Assembly (NCBI RefSeq): GCF_024611995.1
Contig: NZ_CP102509.1
Location: forward strand, 1,364,001-1,428,000
Length of the DNA stretch: 64,000 nucleotides
Source of the DNA: Streptomyces sp. NBC_00162
GTDB lineage: Bacteria; Actinomycetota; Actinomycetes; Streptomycetales; Streptomycetaceae
Direction: 5' to 3'
Shown: positions 62,409 through 64,000 of the stretch, piece after piece
Numbering within the stretch: position 1 is the stretch's first letter
Layout: each line of letters opens with the position of its first letter
Program-made: the position numbers and the translations under genes
The notes under the pieces: model-generated
Told to the model about the DNA's origin: nothing
Databases searched by the model: none
Seen by the model: the letters and a program-made list of their open reading frames with translations, nothing else

Positions 62409-64000
62409 TCAGCCGCTCGCGGGGCGCCAGGGGATCTCGGCCCACACCTGCTTGCCGCCGCTGAGCGGCACCGAGCCCCAGGCCGTCGTCGTCGCCTCGA
62501 CGATGAGCAGCCCGCGACCGCCGGTCGACTCCCAGCTCACCGACAGCGGTTTGACGGGGCTGCGCGGCGAGGTGTCGTTCACGGCGATCCGCAGCCGGTC
62601 CGTCGACAGGGTCAGATCCATGCCCACCTCGCCCTGGGTGTGTGCGATGGCGTTGGTGACCAGCTCGGACACGACCAGCAGAGCTACGTCGAGTTCGTCC
62701 TCCACTCCCCAGGACCGCAGGGTGCGCGCGGCGAAGCGGCGCGCGTGCATGACCGCCTTGGGGAGCCGCCACACCGTCCAGTGGCTCCGCTTCGGCCGGT
62801 CCCCCGTGCCGTCGTAGCGCAGCAACAGCACCGCCACATCGTCGTCGCGGCGGCCCACACCGAGGACCAGCTCGTCGGCCACCCCTCCGGCATCGGCCGG
62901 GTCGGCCACGGCGAGCATTTCGCACACCCGCCGCATGCCCTCCTCCAGCGGCAGCCTGGCGGACTCGACCAGGCCGTCCGTCAGCAGAACGAGCAGGGTT
63001 CCGGGGAGCAGCCCCGCCTCGGTCATGGGGAACTCGGCTTCCGCGAGCACGCCCAGTGGAGGCCCGCCCTCGACCACCATCTCCTCGGTGATGCCGTCGG
63101 GGTGGCGCAGTATCGGCGGCATGTGGCCGGCCCGTACGACCCTGGCGATGCCCTCCTCCATGTCCAGGTCCACATACGCACAGGTGGCGAACAGATCGGT
63201 CTCCATGCCGACGAGCAGACGGTTGGCCCGCGCGACCACCACATCGGGCGGGTGGCCCTCCACCGCATAGGCCCTGACCGCCGTACGCATCTGGCCCATG
63301 ATGGTGGCGGCTCCCGCGCTGTGCCCCTGTACATCCCCGATGACGAACGCCACATGACCGTCGCTGAGCGGAATGACGTCATACCAGTCGCCGCCGACCT
63401 CGAGTCCCGCCGTCGCGGGCAGGTAGCGGGCGACAGCGACTCCGCCCGGCAGCTCCGGGAGCTTACGGGGCAGCAGACTGCGCTGGAGCATGGTGGCGAG
63501 TTCGTGGCGCGCGTCCAGTGCGTGGGCGCGCACCAGAGCCTGCCCCACCAGCCCCGCGGTCGCGGTCAGCAGCGACCGCTCCTCCGGTCCGAACCGGTGC
63601 TCCGCGTCCCACCCCACCAGACACACCCCGACGATCCGGCCTTCGGCGGGCAGCGGGAGCACCGCGAGTCCACCGGGCCCGACGCCCAGCAGACCGGGCT
63701 CGAGAGCCGCGCCCGGCGGCCACAGACTCATGTGCCCCCACGCAGCGCGCTCTGCAGGGTGGGCAGGTCGCTGAGCGACACGTCGGGCCATTCGGATCGC
63801 CATTCCGAGCGCCAGACCTCGGGCCAGGCATCGGGTTCGGGAGGGTCGAGGGCGGTGACGATGAGCCGTTCGGGCTCCAGTTCGCCTACCGCGACCCGGG
63901 AGGCGCCGAGCGGCTCGCGCAGGGCGGCGACCACCAGCCGGCTGACGTCTCGGATGGTCGCCGCGCCGGCCAGCGTGGCCGACAGCCGCTGGACGAGGGA
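62409..64000 (-). CDS. GAF/SpoIIE phosphatase with C-terminal ATPase domain, partial at the right edge, one-base frameshift
   Basis: The gene enters from the right edge. Its 5' part (64000 to about 63735) encodes a GAF-like domain: TIRDVSRLVVAALREPLG, then RVAVGELEPERLIVTALD. After a run of five G (minus strand; 63735-63739) the frame changes and MSLWPPGAALEPGLLG continues to 62409; one extra base joins them. The next part is a PP2C/SpoIIE phosphatase (GGDWYDVIPL, GDVQGHSAGAA, LLVLLTDGLVESAR). It ends with a HATPase_c domain (LVVSELVTNAIAHT, GGRGLLIVEA). Such proteins control anti-anti-sigma factor phosphorylation or similar switches. The N-terminus is beyond the window. Confidence 0.85.
   Translation of the reverse strand, partial: PRPAAVGHAGRRGDHPRRQPAGGRRPARAARRLPGRGRRTGARTAHRHRPRPSRTRCLARGLALGMAIRMARRVAQRPAHPAERAAWGHMSLWPPGAALEPGLLGVGPGGLAVLPLPAEGRIVGVCLVGWDAEHRFGPEERSLLTATAGLVGQALVRAHALDARHELATMLQRSLLPRKLPELPGGVAVARYLPATAGLEVGGDWYDVIPLSDGHVAFVIGDVQGHSAGAATIMGQMRTAVRAYAVEGHPPDVVVARANRLLVGMETDLFATCAYVDLDMEEGIARVVRAGHMPPILRHPDGITEEMVVEGGPPLGVLAEAEFPMTEAGLLPGTLLVLLTDGLVESARLPLEEGMRRVCEMLAVADPADAGGVADELVLGVGRRDDDVAVLLLRYDGTGDRPKRSHWTVWRLPKAVMHARRFAARTLRSWGVEDELDVALLVVSELVTNAIAHTQGEVGMDLTLSTDRLRIAVNDTSPRSPVKPLSVSWESTGGRGLLIVEATTTAWGSVPLSGGKQVWAEIPWRPASG

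Overview
The window looks like a Streptomyces chromosome segment, probably from an arm or accessory-rich part. The evidence is very high G+C with strong third-position bias, actinobacterial families (large LuxR regulator, SAV_915-like protein, amphi-Trp protein, XRE/NB-ARC/TPR regulator, many secreted repeat proteins), the 2-methylisoborneol gene set and a complete ectoine/hydroxyectoine operon. No rRNA, tRNA, transposase, integrase or CRISPR array was seen.

Layout. 1-2 kb: two secreted proteins on the minus strand, one running off the left edge. 2.1-6.7 kb: a DsbB-like gene with a 52-codon partner, a LysR regulator and cydAB; the LysR gene carries the same LysR-type operator at both of its ends. 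6.6-14.4 kb: a frameshifted MFS exporter, a triple-repeat lectin-like protein, an HTH/ricin membrane protein, an Ig-like surface protein pair and an NLP (necrosis-inducing) protein. 14.4-19.2 kb: a tandem-repeat gap, a TetR/FAD-oxidase divergent pair and a DacB-type peptidase. 19.2-24 kb: a split STAND/WD40 pair. 24-33 kb: small metabolic and membrane genes, a broken LuxR regulator and lysA. 33.3-37.1 kb: the 2-MIB operon (encapsulin shell eshA, MIB synthase, GPP methyltransferase), divergent from a Crp/Fnr regulator. 37.5-42.8 kb: Crp/Fnr, then a nucleotide-cyclase-like protein, a large P-loop ATPase and an SPFH-like protein that look like one unit. 42.8-53.5 kb: a beta-1,3-glucanase with a LacI-type operator, a Ser/Thr kinase, a DUF2252 protein, an MFS exporter, a YbdK-type ligase, a decayed lipid kinase and PPK2. 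53.8-57.2 kb: ectABCD. 57.3-62.4 kb: a promoter, a 25-codon peptide gene and an xdhABC-type molybdenum hydroxylase operon. 62.4 kb to the right edge: a GAF/SpoIIE phosphatase.

How the genes work together. The clearest functional units are 2-MIB synthesis inside a protein shell, compatible-solute synthesis, molybdenum hydroxylase plus its maturation factor, and a predicted LysR regulon joining cytochrome bd oxidase to a thiol-oxidation gene pair. The cyclase/ATPase/SPFH trio is the best candidate for an undescribed system.

Quality caveat. Seven places in six genes need exactly one extra base to restore a conserved reading frame, and most of them adjoin short G or C runs. Missing bases in the assembly explain this better than seven independent mutations, so several 'broken' genes may be intact in the organism. 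The lipid kinase gene also lacks a large internal segment and is a real pseudogene or a misassembly.
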